Notes under the pieces: model-generated
Told to the model about the DNA's origin: nothing
The model's database searches: none
Seen by the model: the letters and a program-made list of their open reading frames with translations, nothing else
Part shown: positions 31,632-43,600 of the stretch, one piece after another
Layout: every line of letters begins with the position of its first letter
Numbering within the stretch: the first letter of the stretch is position 1
Program-made: the position numbers and the translations under genes
NCBI RefSeq assembly: GCF_901709675.1
Contig: NC_051093.1
Span: 620,001-684,000, forward strand
Direction: 5' to 3'
Origin: Syngnathus acus
Lineage: Eukaryota > Chordata > Actinopteri > Syngnathiformes > Syngnathidae
DNA length: 64,000 bases

Positions 31632-34600
31632 TCAGAGGAAAGGGTTCTGATTGTTCAACGCGGGCTGTGAGGCCAGAGCGGCGCCCGTGGAGAAGGGCAA
31701 CAGAGGCTGGGGCAGCTCTAGGCCGCTCTGGTCAGGGTGGCTGAAGGACGACGGCAGGCTGGCTGGCTGCTGGCTGCCGGCCAGTGGCAGGGAGGCGCTG
31801 TAGGGGAGGGAAGGCCGTGCCATGGCTGAGCCCATTTGTTCCAGAGTGTGTCGGACTGGTTCCGCATCGAACGGGTTGACGATGGTGGAAGGGCCCCCAC
31901 CTAAAAAGCAGAGGCATGATCGTTGAACCTTCTCGGAATGACTTTGCTTCTGTAGCCGAGCTGTATCAATTCATTGAGGCTATTCTTGACAGCCCACCCC
32001 ATTTGAATCCTGTTGCTGACCAAAACAGCAGCAAACAAGTGCCACCCCTTTTCTCTCGGGAATATAATTCACAGCATTATTTGACACGCAGACATTCAAG
32101 AGTTCAGAGCAGAGCTCATGTCAACGCTGTCGTCTCCATTCAAAGCACTCAGCCTACCTGCTAGGAAAGGGTTGAGGTTGGCTTGGGGGTTGGCAGGAAT
32201 CAGCGCATCCAGGTCCACCAGAGAGGCGGCGGCGGGGCCCAGGAACGACTCGGGGGTGTGCGACATACGAGGCTGGGGCTCCGCCAGGCTCTTAACGAGT
32301 TTGGACATGTCAAACATGTCGGGGCTGCCCGCCCTCCGCCCATTGGCCATACCTCCGTCCATGGCCGCGTCGAACAAATCGTCATCTAAAAGAAGCGCTT
32401 GGATTAGGCACAAGTATCGGGACAACGTGTCCGACTGTCACCATTACCTGAGGGGCTCACAGCTCGGAGAGACTTTTTGGCTGTCGTAAAGGGATCGGCT
32501 GCCAACGATCCTGAAACATTGAAACATCCATCATTTTCGAGAGCGCTCATCTCCAAATGAGACTGACGTCAATGGCTGAATGCCACATATAAAAAAAACA
32601 ACGCAATGATCCTCACTCGGCTGTGAGCCATGTACACCCACCTGAGGCCCACGGGTTGGCGGCGACCGGGGGGTCCCAAGGGTTGCCGGGCGGCGGGCTG
32701 GGCTCCCAGGGCGGAGGAGGACTGGCGGAGGCGGGCATTATCCTCCAGGCCGCGTCGGCTACTCTCGGCGAGCCGCCGCTTCCGTCTTTAAAAGTGCCAG
32801 TCATGTCACTTTTTATAACATATTCCATAAGTGGCATACTAAAGCGACATCTACGCCGTTGCCTGCTTAGAACTCTACATTATTTCTCTGCTTGTGAATG
32901 GATGTGTCGTCTTGAGCTTGTCGGAGGCAAGCCTTGAGCACATGACACTCCAACACTCACCCGAGGGGTTCCAGGGCTCCGTGACACCCGCGCTTCTAGG
33001 CCACACTTTTTCCTTTGGAGGAGGCTCTTTGGGTGCGGCAAAAACATCGACCAGGTCCATGAAGGCAGTCTGACGAAATGAACAAAAAAATTCCCAAGTA
33101 TTTTTTTGCATATTGTAGTTGACACATATTAGAGCAAACCAGACTGCCATCAACCAAATTGATGTACTGACCTGACCCCCCCCCCCAAATGCTCTCGCAT
33201 ACCCCAAAGTTTCATACCCCGCCTTTAGACGCCATCTCGCGTTTGCTCTCCTCCAAAGCTTTCTTGAGCATCGAGTCGTCTCCTCGGCGACCGAGTTGCT
33301 CCTGTCGACACGCGCATTCGGATCGTCACCGCTCATTGATGAATTTTTGACCGAGATACGTACATTTTATTGTTCAATGTGCCGCCGCTAAAGAACGCCA
33401 TTTCTATCAAAGGCGATTTGTCGTCTGGCCGAGATACCTGTTGGTGCGCTTCCTTGCTCATGCTCATCGCTAACTTGAGTTGAGAGTCCTCATCTATCTC
33501 CAGCGTTGTAGGTGGCCGCTTGAAAGACTGCCGGAGGGTCAAAAAGAACAAAGGCGTCTGTCAACAACCGTGTGCCACTTCAAGTTCCTCACCTCACACC
33601 ATCGAGAAGAGCAGATTGAGAGCTTTGTTCAATAAAAACCTGGGGAGAAAGAAAGCCAATAGGAGCAAAGTAGGCTAGATGGACAATTGTATTGGGACAT
33701 TTACAAATGGAGGCTAAATTGGGGTTGTTGTGGCAGCTATATTAGCTTTTCCTCTTTCGACAGCTTCATGGAATGGTCTCAAGAAGCAAGAATTTGGTCA
33801 GGGTCAGCTACGGCCTCCTTGATGAGCATGCCTCAATACGCTTGTCCATGTAGCTACTAAGAGGAGAAGGAGGAAGAGGAGGAAAACAAAGTTTCCTTCT
33901 TGTCCCTGGCCCCACAGAAGCGCTCTACCTTCTTGGCCTCTTTGCTCACGCTCACCGCGATCTGCATTGCTGTCTTTTCATCGAGAACCACCGTTGTTGT
34001 GGTGGGCTGGGGTCAAGGGGAGCAACGGTTAGTGACAGGAACACCAAGCTGAGGACATTTGTTCATTCGTTCGTTCAAACGACCGTCCAACCGACTGACC
34101 GTTCCCTTCCTAAGGTGGGGGGGCGGGCCGCGGCTCGATAACCCGGAAACATTTGGCCGGCAGGCGCCATTACATAGTTTCGGGACTTTCTTCTGTGCAC
34201 GGGACTCGCTCCGCCTGCACGCTTGATATTTGTCCATGTCTTCGGAAGATGACTCGCTGAGAATACTTGATGAGATTTGCAACAAGACCGCCAACAAACC
34301 CGATTGTTGTTGTTTGACCATGGTCGCCAAAATTGTGATCATGATACAAACTCAGTGGAGTTTGTATTGGGCGACCCTAGCAAACATGGCGTGATAAAAG
34401 GTGGCGGCACCCAAGTGGACAACAAAATGCAAAAAGATGTCAAGTGACAGGAAGCCACATTGTGGCAAAAGGTACGTACAGTGCCTGCCCGCCTGAATCC
34501 ACTTCACACTTTGCCGCAATGCACTTTGTCTTGTGTTAAGGGGCTGGCTTACCTTTTCACTCTCCTCGCGGCTCATGGCCAGGGCCAGCTGCAGCTGCAG

Positions 34601-36300
34601 CTCCTCCTCGCCTGTGGTGGTCGGCCGAGCTTGCTCCAAGTCGGGCGCCAGCCGAGGCAAGGAAAAGGAGGCTGGAGGAAGGAGAGCGGTGCAGAGAAGA
34701 GGGGACTGAGTGTTTGGGCAAGCACCAAAAACATTGAAGAGACAGAAACAAAACTCTTTGCTTGCGTTCTCGGGTCAGAAAGGAGCTGGTGCTGGCTCAG
34801 AATATTAATTGATCGGCCGGCGCTCCTTGCTTGGGATCTTTGTTACCGTTGCTTGCTGCTCAGCGGGCCCGCAATGAGAACAATGCTGTGCCTGTGCAAG
34901 GAGTTTGGTTTCTGGGGAGGGCAAGGAAGATGGATGGGCGACTGCGGCAATAGCACAAATCCTCAGGGTGGGTTTGCAAAGCGCAGGGCAGCAGACGGGC
35001 TCGAGCAGATGATTTATTCATTATTATGGATTGGACCAGGAGTAACCAAATATAAGAGAAAGAACGGGCATTGGCTTTGCCGGGACACGCGAGCGGGAGC
35101 TTCCCAGCTTGAGCGGCCGCGTGCTTCTGCTGCCACGCCTTCCTGGTGCTTGGCCCAAAGTAAAAGCACCACTGTTGCTCTAGGTTTCGTTTTCAGTGAA
35201 CATAGTCCTATGGTCATAGTTCTATACACCCCCCACCGAAAACAAATCACTCCAAAATTGGTAATAACAACATATGACAGCAACCTGCTTACACCATCCG
35301 CTAGAAATAGTAATGCCACACTGTTTTGTCAAGACAACAGTGCCACTGTGTAATTTTGAAGATTTGCAACAGGAAACGTTGCTTTCAAAATAAGCGGCAG
35401 TATGTACGGCGCTTGTACCGGTTTGCCTGGTTTTGGATGTGTGTGTGCATGCGAGGGGTGGGTGGGAACCTCGTGACTTTGACAGATCAGCTGACGTGAC
35501 TGTACATGGGAGTATGACAAGAAGTCTCAAGTGCGCCAGTCGGGGAAGGGCAAAATGGGAACGTGGCTGAAAACGCAACGAGAAACTTTTGAAGGCGCGA
35601 CCCGTCATACACCACGCGCAAATTTCCATGAGCGGCCTCCTCAAATCTGTGGGCCTGCTTTTTGTCACACGTCAGAGCGATGCTTGCCGGCTCGAAAAAG
35701 ACAGACGAGGTGCGCTTCCTCCGGCTACTCACGTTGGAGAGACGAGGGCGAACTTCTGGACTCGGACGTCTCATAGTGCGCGGCGTGGGTGGCCGGGTAC
35801 GGAGGAGGCAGCTCCCCATATTCGCCGTAGAGCTTCACCATGCGCGACCTGGTCTTGGAAGCCTGGGCCCGATCCTTCTTAAGCTTCTCCGGGTCCTTCA
35901 GTAGAGCCACCAGTTTCTTGGCCTTCTCACGGATGTGGATGCCCTGGTCCCCTCCGTCGCGGTCTACGTACTGGAAGTCCTTGAGCGTCTGGATGGAATA
36001 GATGTTGTCCCGGCACTCCTGGGCCACACGCACTGAGCCTGCCTTGATTAGGTAGTCCAGCAGGGTGAGCGCCTTATAAACATGGCGCCAGTTCTTGCCG
36101 TGGTCATTGAGCCGCCTCCAGATTATGCCCATGACCTCGGTGAAAGCCACCATGTTGTAGGTCAGGTCGGCGATCTCGGCCATCAGCGTGCTGGAGGCGC
36201 CCCACGGGTCGTTGGAGGTAGCCTCGCGCACCTTGATCTCCGCCTCCGTGTAGTTGTTGACCACGTTTTTCACCTGCCGGCGCAGTGAGGAGGTCTGCAT
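31632..36300 (-). CDS. epn3: Epsin-3-like endocytic adaptor
   Basis: Ten coding exons: 35733-36300, 34553-34671, 33929-34006, 33438-33527, 33218-33301, 32961-33069, 32642-32785, 32448-32510, 32158-32385, 31632-31900. Together they give 583 codons in one frame with GT-AG junctions. Residues 12-145 form an ENTH domain; R8, K11, R25, N30, R63, K69 and H73, which bind PI(4,5)P2 in epsins, are all present. Four ubiquitin-interacting-like helices follow, one per exon 2-5 (EEELQLQLALAMSREESEK is the clearest). Then come a PW-rich AP2-binding part (NPWDP, NPWAS, DPF), the clathrin-box-like LVDLDAL, and three NPF motifs for EH proteins, the last at the C-terminus. It would bend membrane and recruit ubiquitinated cargo to clathrin pits. 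EVMGIIWRRLND, DLEQARP and the YSASLPL tail favour EPN3 over EPN1 and EPN2. The ancestor of the paralogue pair cannot be excluded. Confidence 0.93.
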
Positions 36301-37448
36301 GCTGGCGTTCGGCGCTCCAGTTGATAATAATGAAAAAAAAAAAAAAAGACAGGGGCAAAGCTCTCTAGGCAGCAGTGCAGAAAAAAAAGATCCAAACAGC
36401 AACTTCAATTCTACGTGCAGGTTTGTTCCTGTTGGGGAGCAAGACAACCAGACATTTAATTGGGAACACTTGGGCAAAAAGCATTGGGCCATACGTAGGA
36501 CACGGGGAGGTCAAAAAATGAAACAAAATCAATTTAATACACAGGAGCATACTATGTGCTAATTTGGGGATTGTACGTCTTGAGAGACGGACGTAGCAAC
36601 CACTAAAGGTTTAAGATCAGGGGATGTTTGAGAATAATTGTCAATTTTAGCACATGTTGTCCTGAATGTTGTTAGCTACCTAAATGTTGTACAGAGAACG
36701 AGATGTACCGGGGTCAAATTCCTTGTTTGGCATGCTCAAACTTGGCAAATAAAAATGTATTTTATTTTATTAAATTGTCCAAAATGACAACAAACCTTGG
36801 CAGAACAAAGGGGACTGGCCCTGCACAAGTAATAAAAGGTGTGAAAAGCGGAGGCAACATTTCAGCGTGCCATACGAAACCCGCCACCTGGGCTCCTCTT
36901 TCTACGTGACAATGCAAAGTGACGACGACGCAAAAAACAACGCATTGTTTCCGTGGACATTTTCCATCCGCGTCAAGTAAAAGTGAATCCGCCCGGAATT
37001 ACGGCGGCCGTTTTGAAATGTTGCATACTAAAAATACCTGCCGTTAATTAGTCACCTTGAAATAATGACGCATAACTGACGTGATGACGAACACTTCCTG
37101 TTACTTTCCTGTCAACACAACGAAATGTAAACGAGAATGTTTTCCACAAATCGATTCTTTAGCTAAATTTAAATTATATCATAACCTAGCGTTTAACTAC
37201 CGGTCACCTCATGTAATATAATTGAACGGTAAATTTCACTTAGAATAAAACTGAAATAACAGATTTTAGTAAAAATTGGCGTGGCAATCTTCCCGGCCGG
37301 AACGTACGCTAATTTGAACGGGACGAGGCGGTGAACTATCTCACCGTGCAGCTTCTGTGATTTCGAAGAAAATAAAGATAAAGACTGGACATAAAGACGT
37401 AACTATACAATAACTATTGCTTTCCCGTTCCCATGCCTGCTTTCTTAC
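36301..37448 (-). other. epn3 first intron
   Basis: It joins the 5' non-coding exon to the ENTH exon. A pyrimidine-rich run near 36340 precedes a likely acceptor (ctggag) about 15 bases before the start codon. No repeat element or gene is recognised in it. Confidence 0.5.
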
Positions 37449-37520
37449 CTTCATGACATGGCAGCGTCGGCGTCCCAACTTGAGTAGGCGGAAGAAAGAT
37501 CAAAATGTGCCTCCGCCTCT
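37449..37520 (-). other. Probable epn3 5' non-coding exon with minimal uORF
   Basis: On the minus strand ccatgtcatgaag is followed by a strong donor gtaagaaag at 37448. The exon holds atg tca tga, a two-codon upstream ORF. Its 5' limit is unknown. A GC-rich stretch with ggcgg boxes at about 37640-37760 is the likely promoter. Confidence 0.5.
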
Positions 37521-40500
37521 CGGCAACCAGCCGGTGGTGGAAAGACAATAAACATATGCAAAAATATATTGTGTTTCGGTCCAAAATCACGGGGGAAACG
37601 GGAATTCCAAACTCCTTCGTTTATATGAGTACTAACGCGGTGGTGAGTAAGAGGCTGCGAGGCGAGGCCCCCTGCACCTCCGCCGAAAGCACAGCAAAGT
37701 GCAGGCCGGGTGGGCGGAGTGGGCTGCCGAGGGAGGCCGGCCGGCGCGCCTGCAGCCCGCATGCCAAGTCAGGCTGCTTAACCCTTTCACTGACCGGGAA
37801 GTCACCCGAGAACAAATACTTGCTATGTAAAAAGACAAGCCAAACAGACGTACAGATTTGACACCGACTTGAGTGCAAATCATATTTTTTGGACAACTTG
37901 GCACGAGTTCACCCAAGACTCTGCATTGTATGTAGGCCCGTACATGCCCTGCCGTTGGCTGGCAACCATTTTGAGGCAGTGTGTAACCTGTCTCTCTCGA
38001 AGGTCACGTGTGACAATGATGGAGACAACATCCTAAAAAATGGATGGATATTACAAGCACTGTTGAAATAAGAGTGCCGATGGCTATTAAGAATCAATAT
38101 ACGAACGGGTTAAGCAAATGCCGAAGCTGAACTCCCTCTTGTTTTGGACTCAATAGATACGATAGATGGATGGAAACTCAAAAGTGTAGTTAGAAAAGCG
38201 ATGCATCCGTGGGGGTTCAACTGAGAGCACTATTTAGTTCTGTAGCAGAAGCTCCAGCCTCTTGACTTATTTAGCAGCACTAATGGCGCCTTGTCTGAAG
38301 CCAGCCCCTCCTGCATTAGACAGGACCGCGCCATTATTGGCTTTGTGGTTGCGGAAACGTTATGGGTGAGCGACTGGCACGAGTGCCGGCGAAGCAGGAT
38401 AGACGGGAAATATCAGCTCCTCTTTAAACACACACACACCTACACGCACGCTAACCCTAACCCACACACACACACACGTTACGGGGCGAAATGGTGCAGC
38501 GGCCTCGACGAGCACAATGGGGGAGGGGGGACAAATCCTTTTGTTGCAGCCTACGGTATCGTTTTAATTCTCGTCCATCAGGTCAGTCAAGCTTGACTTC
38601 ATAGCTAGCGTCCGGACACGCCCTCCGCTGTGGCTTTTCTTCTTCCTCCATACAGAGATGCCTGAGCAATCTTTGTTTTCCCAACAAAGGAAGATCGCGC
38701 GTTGATGGAGGAAGGGACACAAGGGGAGATTGAATGTGCACGGAACACACAAACAGAAGCAGGTTTAAGTGGGGTGACCAGATTTGGGTTTCTGAAAAAG
38801 AGGACACCTTTTTTTGGAGGGGGCGGGGTCATTTTTCTTTTTTTTGGGGGGGGGGGGGGGTCATTTGTGTCATATGTTATGACACAAATGACATGGTGTC
38901 TGTAGAGCAATTGCATTTATTGGCCCGAATAACACAAAACAACATATATACAATAAAAAAAAAATATTTGCACCAACAAAAACTTGACATTTTTGAGTTT
39001 TCTAGTGGTACACTAAGTAGAAAAAGACAAAAGAAATACGGCCATCGGTGCGTTTAAAGAAAAAAAAGGGCTCTTCTTCATTAAACCGGTCACCTCACGT
39101 ACAATATATATGTCACGGTAACGTCAAAAAGCGTTGGTAAAACACCGCGACTCGCAGCATCAAACCCCTTATGCCTTGCTGATTGTGTAGTAGTAAATTG
39201 TGATTTTCCATACCACAGTCCAACGCTAGATCATTTTAAGTATGTACATCAGTGGTCACCAAACTACGGCCCGCGGGCCGAATACGGCCCACGGGACCGT
39301 TTAATCCGGCCCGCCAACCCTGAACAAATTGTATTATTAAACTTTTTTTTTGTGGTCATTTTGCCTGCAATGACTGCGTTTCCCCAGTAGATGGGGAAGC
39401 GCTCGCCTGCGCATTTACTACCGGAAGCCGTGTCAGAAAGCTCGGTGCACACTCACAAGTGCGTGTACGTACTCAGTAGTACGGACATGGCGCACTCGCG
39501 CTCTATTTGTATCAGTCCCGAATTTAGAGCGTGGGCTGTGACGACAGCATTCTTGTAATTCGCGCGCTGAGCTTTCAGATGCAGTTTTGCGCTAAAGCCA
39601 CCCACAAACCTTCCCCTGGAATCCTTCCATTAAAATGAGTCGCCCAAGGAAAAGCAAGGTGGACACAGTGCCGAGCGTTTAAAAGAGAGTGGCCAATTTG
39701 GCTCGACGTACGCGACGTGACGTTCAGCCACATGAACGTCAACATCAACCCGTCACAGATCGAGGTAAACGGACCAACACCTCGGATCTCGCCTAAGAAT
39801 TGCCACAACAAATTTTACTCCAGACTATGACGCACTAGCAAACTTTAACAAAAAAGACAGCGGTGTCTACAAGCCTACTGGAACCTACAAAAGGATTATA
39901 AGGAAGGAACACAAGAACTTTAAGAGACTGCTCATATGTGTCAGAGAGATTCTGCTCTGACAACTGAGCTGAACTTTTATCTGTTAAGATTGTGCATGGC
40001 ACAACAGAAAGTTAATGTTCCATGGCTTTTTTTTCTATGAGGCACCCAGAGAGAGTTATTTAGTTATTATTTATTTCCATTTTTTTCTGTGAAGAACTCA
40101 GAGAGGGTTATTTAGTTATTATTTATTTCATTAATAGGGATTCTAAAGATTCAATTCACCTAAAAGAACTGGAATGCACATCACTAGAAGTGACGCAGGC
40201 GCTGGTGCCATCTCACTCGTTATGTTACAGTGCTTTCTGCGCGTGCGCTGATTAAAACAACGACGTTGTTATAAATTACAAATCTTGAGTCGAACAGATT
40301 TAAAAAGCCATGACAATAAACGACTTTACTGTACATTGGACTTCCAGTTTCAGAAGCACTGTGCCTTTAAGAAGAACGAAGGGGCGTGAGAGGCACGTGG
40401 GTCAATGTTGCGTTTGACGACTCATGCGCCTCAACTCTGACGAATGTAGCATGCATGACATTGTGCGTCTCGACGGGACACATTTTCAACTCTCCAGTGT

Positions 40501-40614
40501 TGTAATGTTTTTTTATGTTGGTTTGTTAAGCAACTTTTTCACCCGATGGAGCTCTAACGTGAGCACCAAAGCGTGAGTTTTAACCCCGTAGAAAATCGTG
40601 TGACTTTTTGAACG
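37521..40614. other. Intergenic region between epn3 and mcrip2
   Basis: The two genes are divergent across about 3 kb. It holds the GC-rich epn3 promoter candidate, an (AC)n-rich stretch at 38430-38480, a G run at 38846-38860 next to a 15-bp inverted repeat (38860-38892) and a hAT relic. No other gene is recognised. Confidence 0.55.
39250..39960 (+). mobile_element. hAT relic, internally deleted, GTF2IRD2-like group
   Basis: Starts with the hAT terminus cagtggtcaccaaactacgg. At 39635 MSRPRKSKVDT resembles the transposase N-terminus and is followed by a stop. A C-terminal remnant (RIATTNFTPDYDALANF) is near 39790-39850. The opposite terminus was not found, so the right limit is approximate. 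Confidence 0.65.
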
Positions 40615-43600
40615 ATGTATACTATCACCAGAGGTCCAAGCAAATTGGTGACCCAGCGGCGCACAGGTGAGCGCAACAAACATATTATTTAAATAATAAT
40701 AAATACCAATAATTTGTGGTCTTTTAGGGCCCACGCAGCAGCTCGAAAGCAAAACAAACGACTTCAAGCACAAGCAGACGACCTGGAGTTTGCCCAAGTG
40801 AGTGTTGCGTTCCTGGACATTAGGGAACAAACAAAGCCAATAACACCACAATGTTTTTGGTGTGCTTCTGGGGCTATCAATGAGTCACTAACAAGTGGTG
40901 TTCGCGCTGGACGAACCTTTGGCAGCTTATTCACTCATCTCATACAAACAAAAACATAAGAAACCACCGCTAAATAAATGATCCATGCTTTTGGTGGTAT
41001 ATACTATCTTACAGCAAAAAGAACATTTGTTTCATCTTACAAACTACAGACAACATAACTCCCAAATGCAAAAAAAAAAAAAAAAAAAAAAAGCTTTTAT
41101 CAGCAGATTAAAAAAATGGTCAGTATCCAGTATTAAGGTCTATTGCTTTTTTGGGGAGAGGGGGCGTATTTTGATTATTAATTATATTTATATTTGTGTA
41201 TGTGCGTGTTGCACAACCTTTGACACCCTGCCTTAAACGTGTGTGACCTTGTGCAAAGGCAAAGGTGACACATGGTCCTCCACTCAGCTGTTGTCGACCA
41301 AGTTGCTTTGACTTTCTCCCTACCAAATCAACATATTTGCCATCATGGCTCTTTCTTTCAGTATTCCGGCACCCAAGATTGTTTTTAACCGGCCTAATGG
41401 CAAAAAGTACCACCAGCCCTCCCTGAGTCTGCCCATGGACCCCCGGCAGGAGTGGGAGTCAGCGGCGGCCCACGAGGACAACGTAAAGTTTGTGTATGAG
41501 GGTAAGGCAGGCGGCCGGCCACATGCACGCACTCTTTGCGTCAGACCTGACCAGTCAGACCTGACCAGTCAGACCTCGTAACAAGAGCTACACGGTATCT
41601 ACACACACACGGTCGTGTGTTTTGTATCAGCACAACTTTGCCTCACTACAGGGCGACACCCTCACAGCTGCTCCTACTCTGATAGGCAACCCCCCACCCC
41701 CTCAAACACTTATGTGTTCTACCTCTTTCAAAATAATAAACTTTGGACAAAACACACGGTTGTATTTCATCAGGCACCTTCTACTTGTTTGGACCATGAA
41801 AATTGTTTGACCAAACCGATGCGATAGAAAACCAATCATGTATATTTGGAGGAAAACCATGTCTTTATCTTCGTTCATTATCATTTGCGAATCTGGAGTG
41901 ATTATTTCCTTCTTTTTGGGTGTTCTGACAAAATGACTGCAAAGTCCTCATCAAGAGCATGGCTTGGAGGTATGATGCGTCGCACATTGATTTTTGAAAT
42001 ATGTGGGTGACATTTGAAAACAAAAAGACATTTTGGTTATTATGTAACCAACCTGACTGTAACAACGCACACCCTCATCGGCGTGAGGTGTGACTCGGTT
42101 TTGCTGCACATTTAATTTGCAAACTTATGTTTTGGGGACATTTTTAAACAATGGTTTTTGATCATTGCATCATACGATGGCATATTGACAGCATTTATGC
42201 AATAAGATGATTAGTGGGGTTGGTGGGGAAGGATACTACTCCTACTAATTTAGCAAGATCAAAGGTATAATTTAGCAAGATCAAAGGTATACTTTATTAT
42301 TATTCTGATTGATGGGATTTGTGACGTAGTCTTATATACAGCCTGGCAGGAGGCAATTCGGCACGAGCAAGGAAACAGCCGGACGACAAGAAGCGTGGCG
42401 GCTACGGCAGCAGTCCACTATAAAGACGACACTCCAACCACTCATATGAATGGTCAGTACGCTCGTTTGCAGCAGACAAAATGACAGTCAAGCCCGACAA
42501 TGAAAACTACCGTTTTTTTCATGTATAATGCGCCCCCGTGTATAATACGCACCCTAAAAATGGCATGTCGATGCTGGAAAAAAGCCTGTAACCATGTATA
42601 ATACGCACCCAAATTTTGACTCCTACTTAAGTCCGTAAACGTAAAATTATTTCAGAAAAAAGATCATCTTTGGGAACAACCGGATGTTATTCTGCCGGTC
42701 AGTATCACTGCGCATGCGCTAGCAAACTCGATAGCGGAGAAATGTTTCGGATTTGTGTATGGTACATTGTGACAGCAAACGAGCAGGTGATCGAGCAAGC
42801 GTCTGATACGAGAGCATTGTGTTCGTATGGAGCGTGTTTGAAGTGAACAGCAGAGAAGAAAGGAACAAGGCAAAGTGTTGTGAAATAAAATACCGTTTTT
42901 TTCCATGTATAATACGCACCCTAAAAATGGCATGTCGATTCTGGAAAAAAGCCTGTACCCATGTATAATACGCACCCAAATTTTGACTTTTTTTTTTTTT
43001 TTTTTTTTGACTTAGACAAACTTTATTGTCATTTTGTAAACACTAGGTGTACACAAAACGAAATTTCGTTGCATACGGCTTTTTAAATCCCAATGATCGT
43101 CACACACACATGTGGTGAAATTTGTCCTCTGCATTTGACTAGGGGTGTAACGATTCATCGATACACATCGATTAATCGATATAATGCTCTACGATTTATT
43201 GGCATCGATGCTAAACGTAAACATCGATTTATATCGCTGTGTTTGACCTCGGACATTAGACGCAACTTTATTTTGAAATCCAGTTCATTGTTGCTTGCTT
43301 CCTCTTTCCGGGAGCAGTACGCGGCGTGTTGTGTTGTGAGCAGAGCAGGCACGTGAAAGGGGAGCCGACAACTACGCGGCTCCTGGGCTGGTGCTATGGC
43401 TAGTGTCCAAGAAGACGAGGAAATTCGCTCCCCTTTGGGCTTCAAGTCATTCGTTTGGAAGCACTTTGGATTCCGAAGAAAAGATGGCTCAACGGACAAT
43501 TAAAATTATTGTAAATAAATAGTTCAGTAATGCACTTTAAAGTTAATGGTATTACAAAAAAAGAAAGAATATTCATTTTGCTTTACTTATATGAGAAAAA

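Noticed and set aside
34460-35353. 297-codon plus-strand frame
   Set aside because: It overlaps epn3 exon 2 in antisense and an intron, with no recognised domain; probably chance.
35725-36492. Longer N-terminus for epsin from an upstream ATG
   Set aside because: The extra residues include a poly-T derived phenylalanine run and cross the intron acceptor. Epsins begin directly with the ENTH helix as at 36300.
41345-41581. Open frame starting ATG at 41345 as a separate gene
   Set aside because: The ATG lies in the pyrimidine-rich tract of a splice acceptor; the frame after 41362 is exon 3 of mcrip2 and runs past a donor at 41502.
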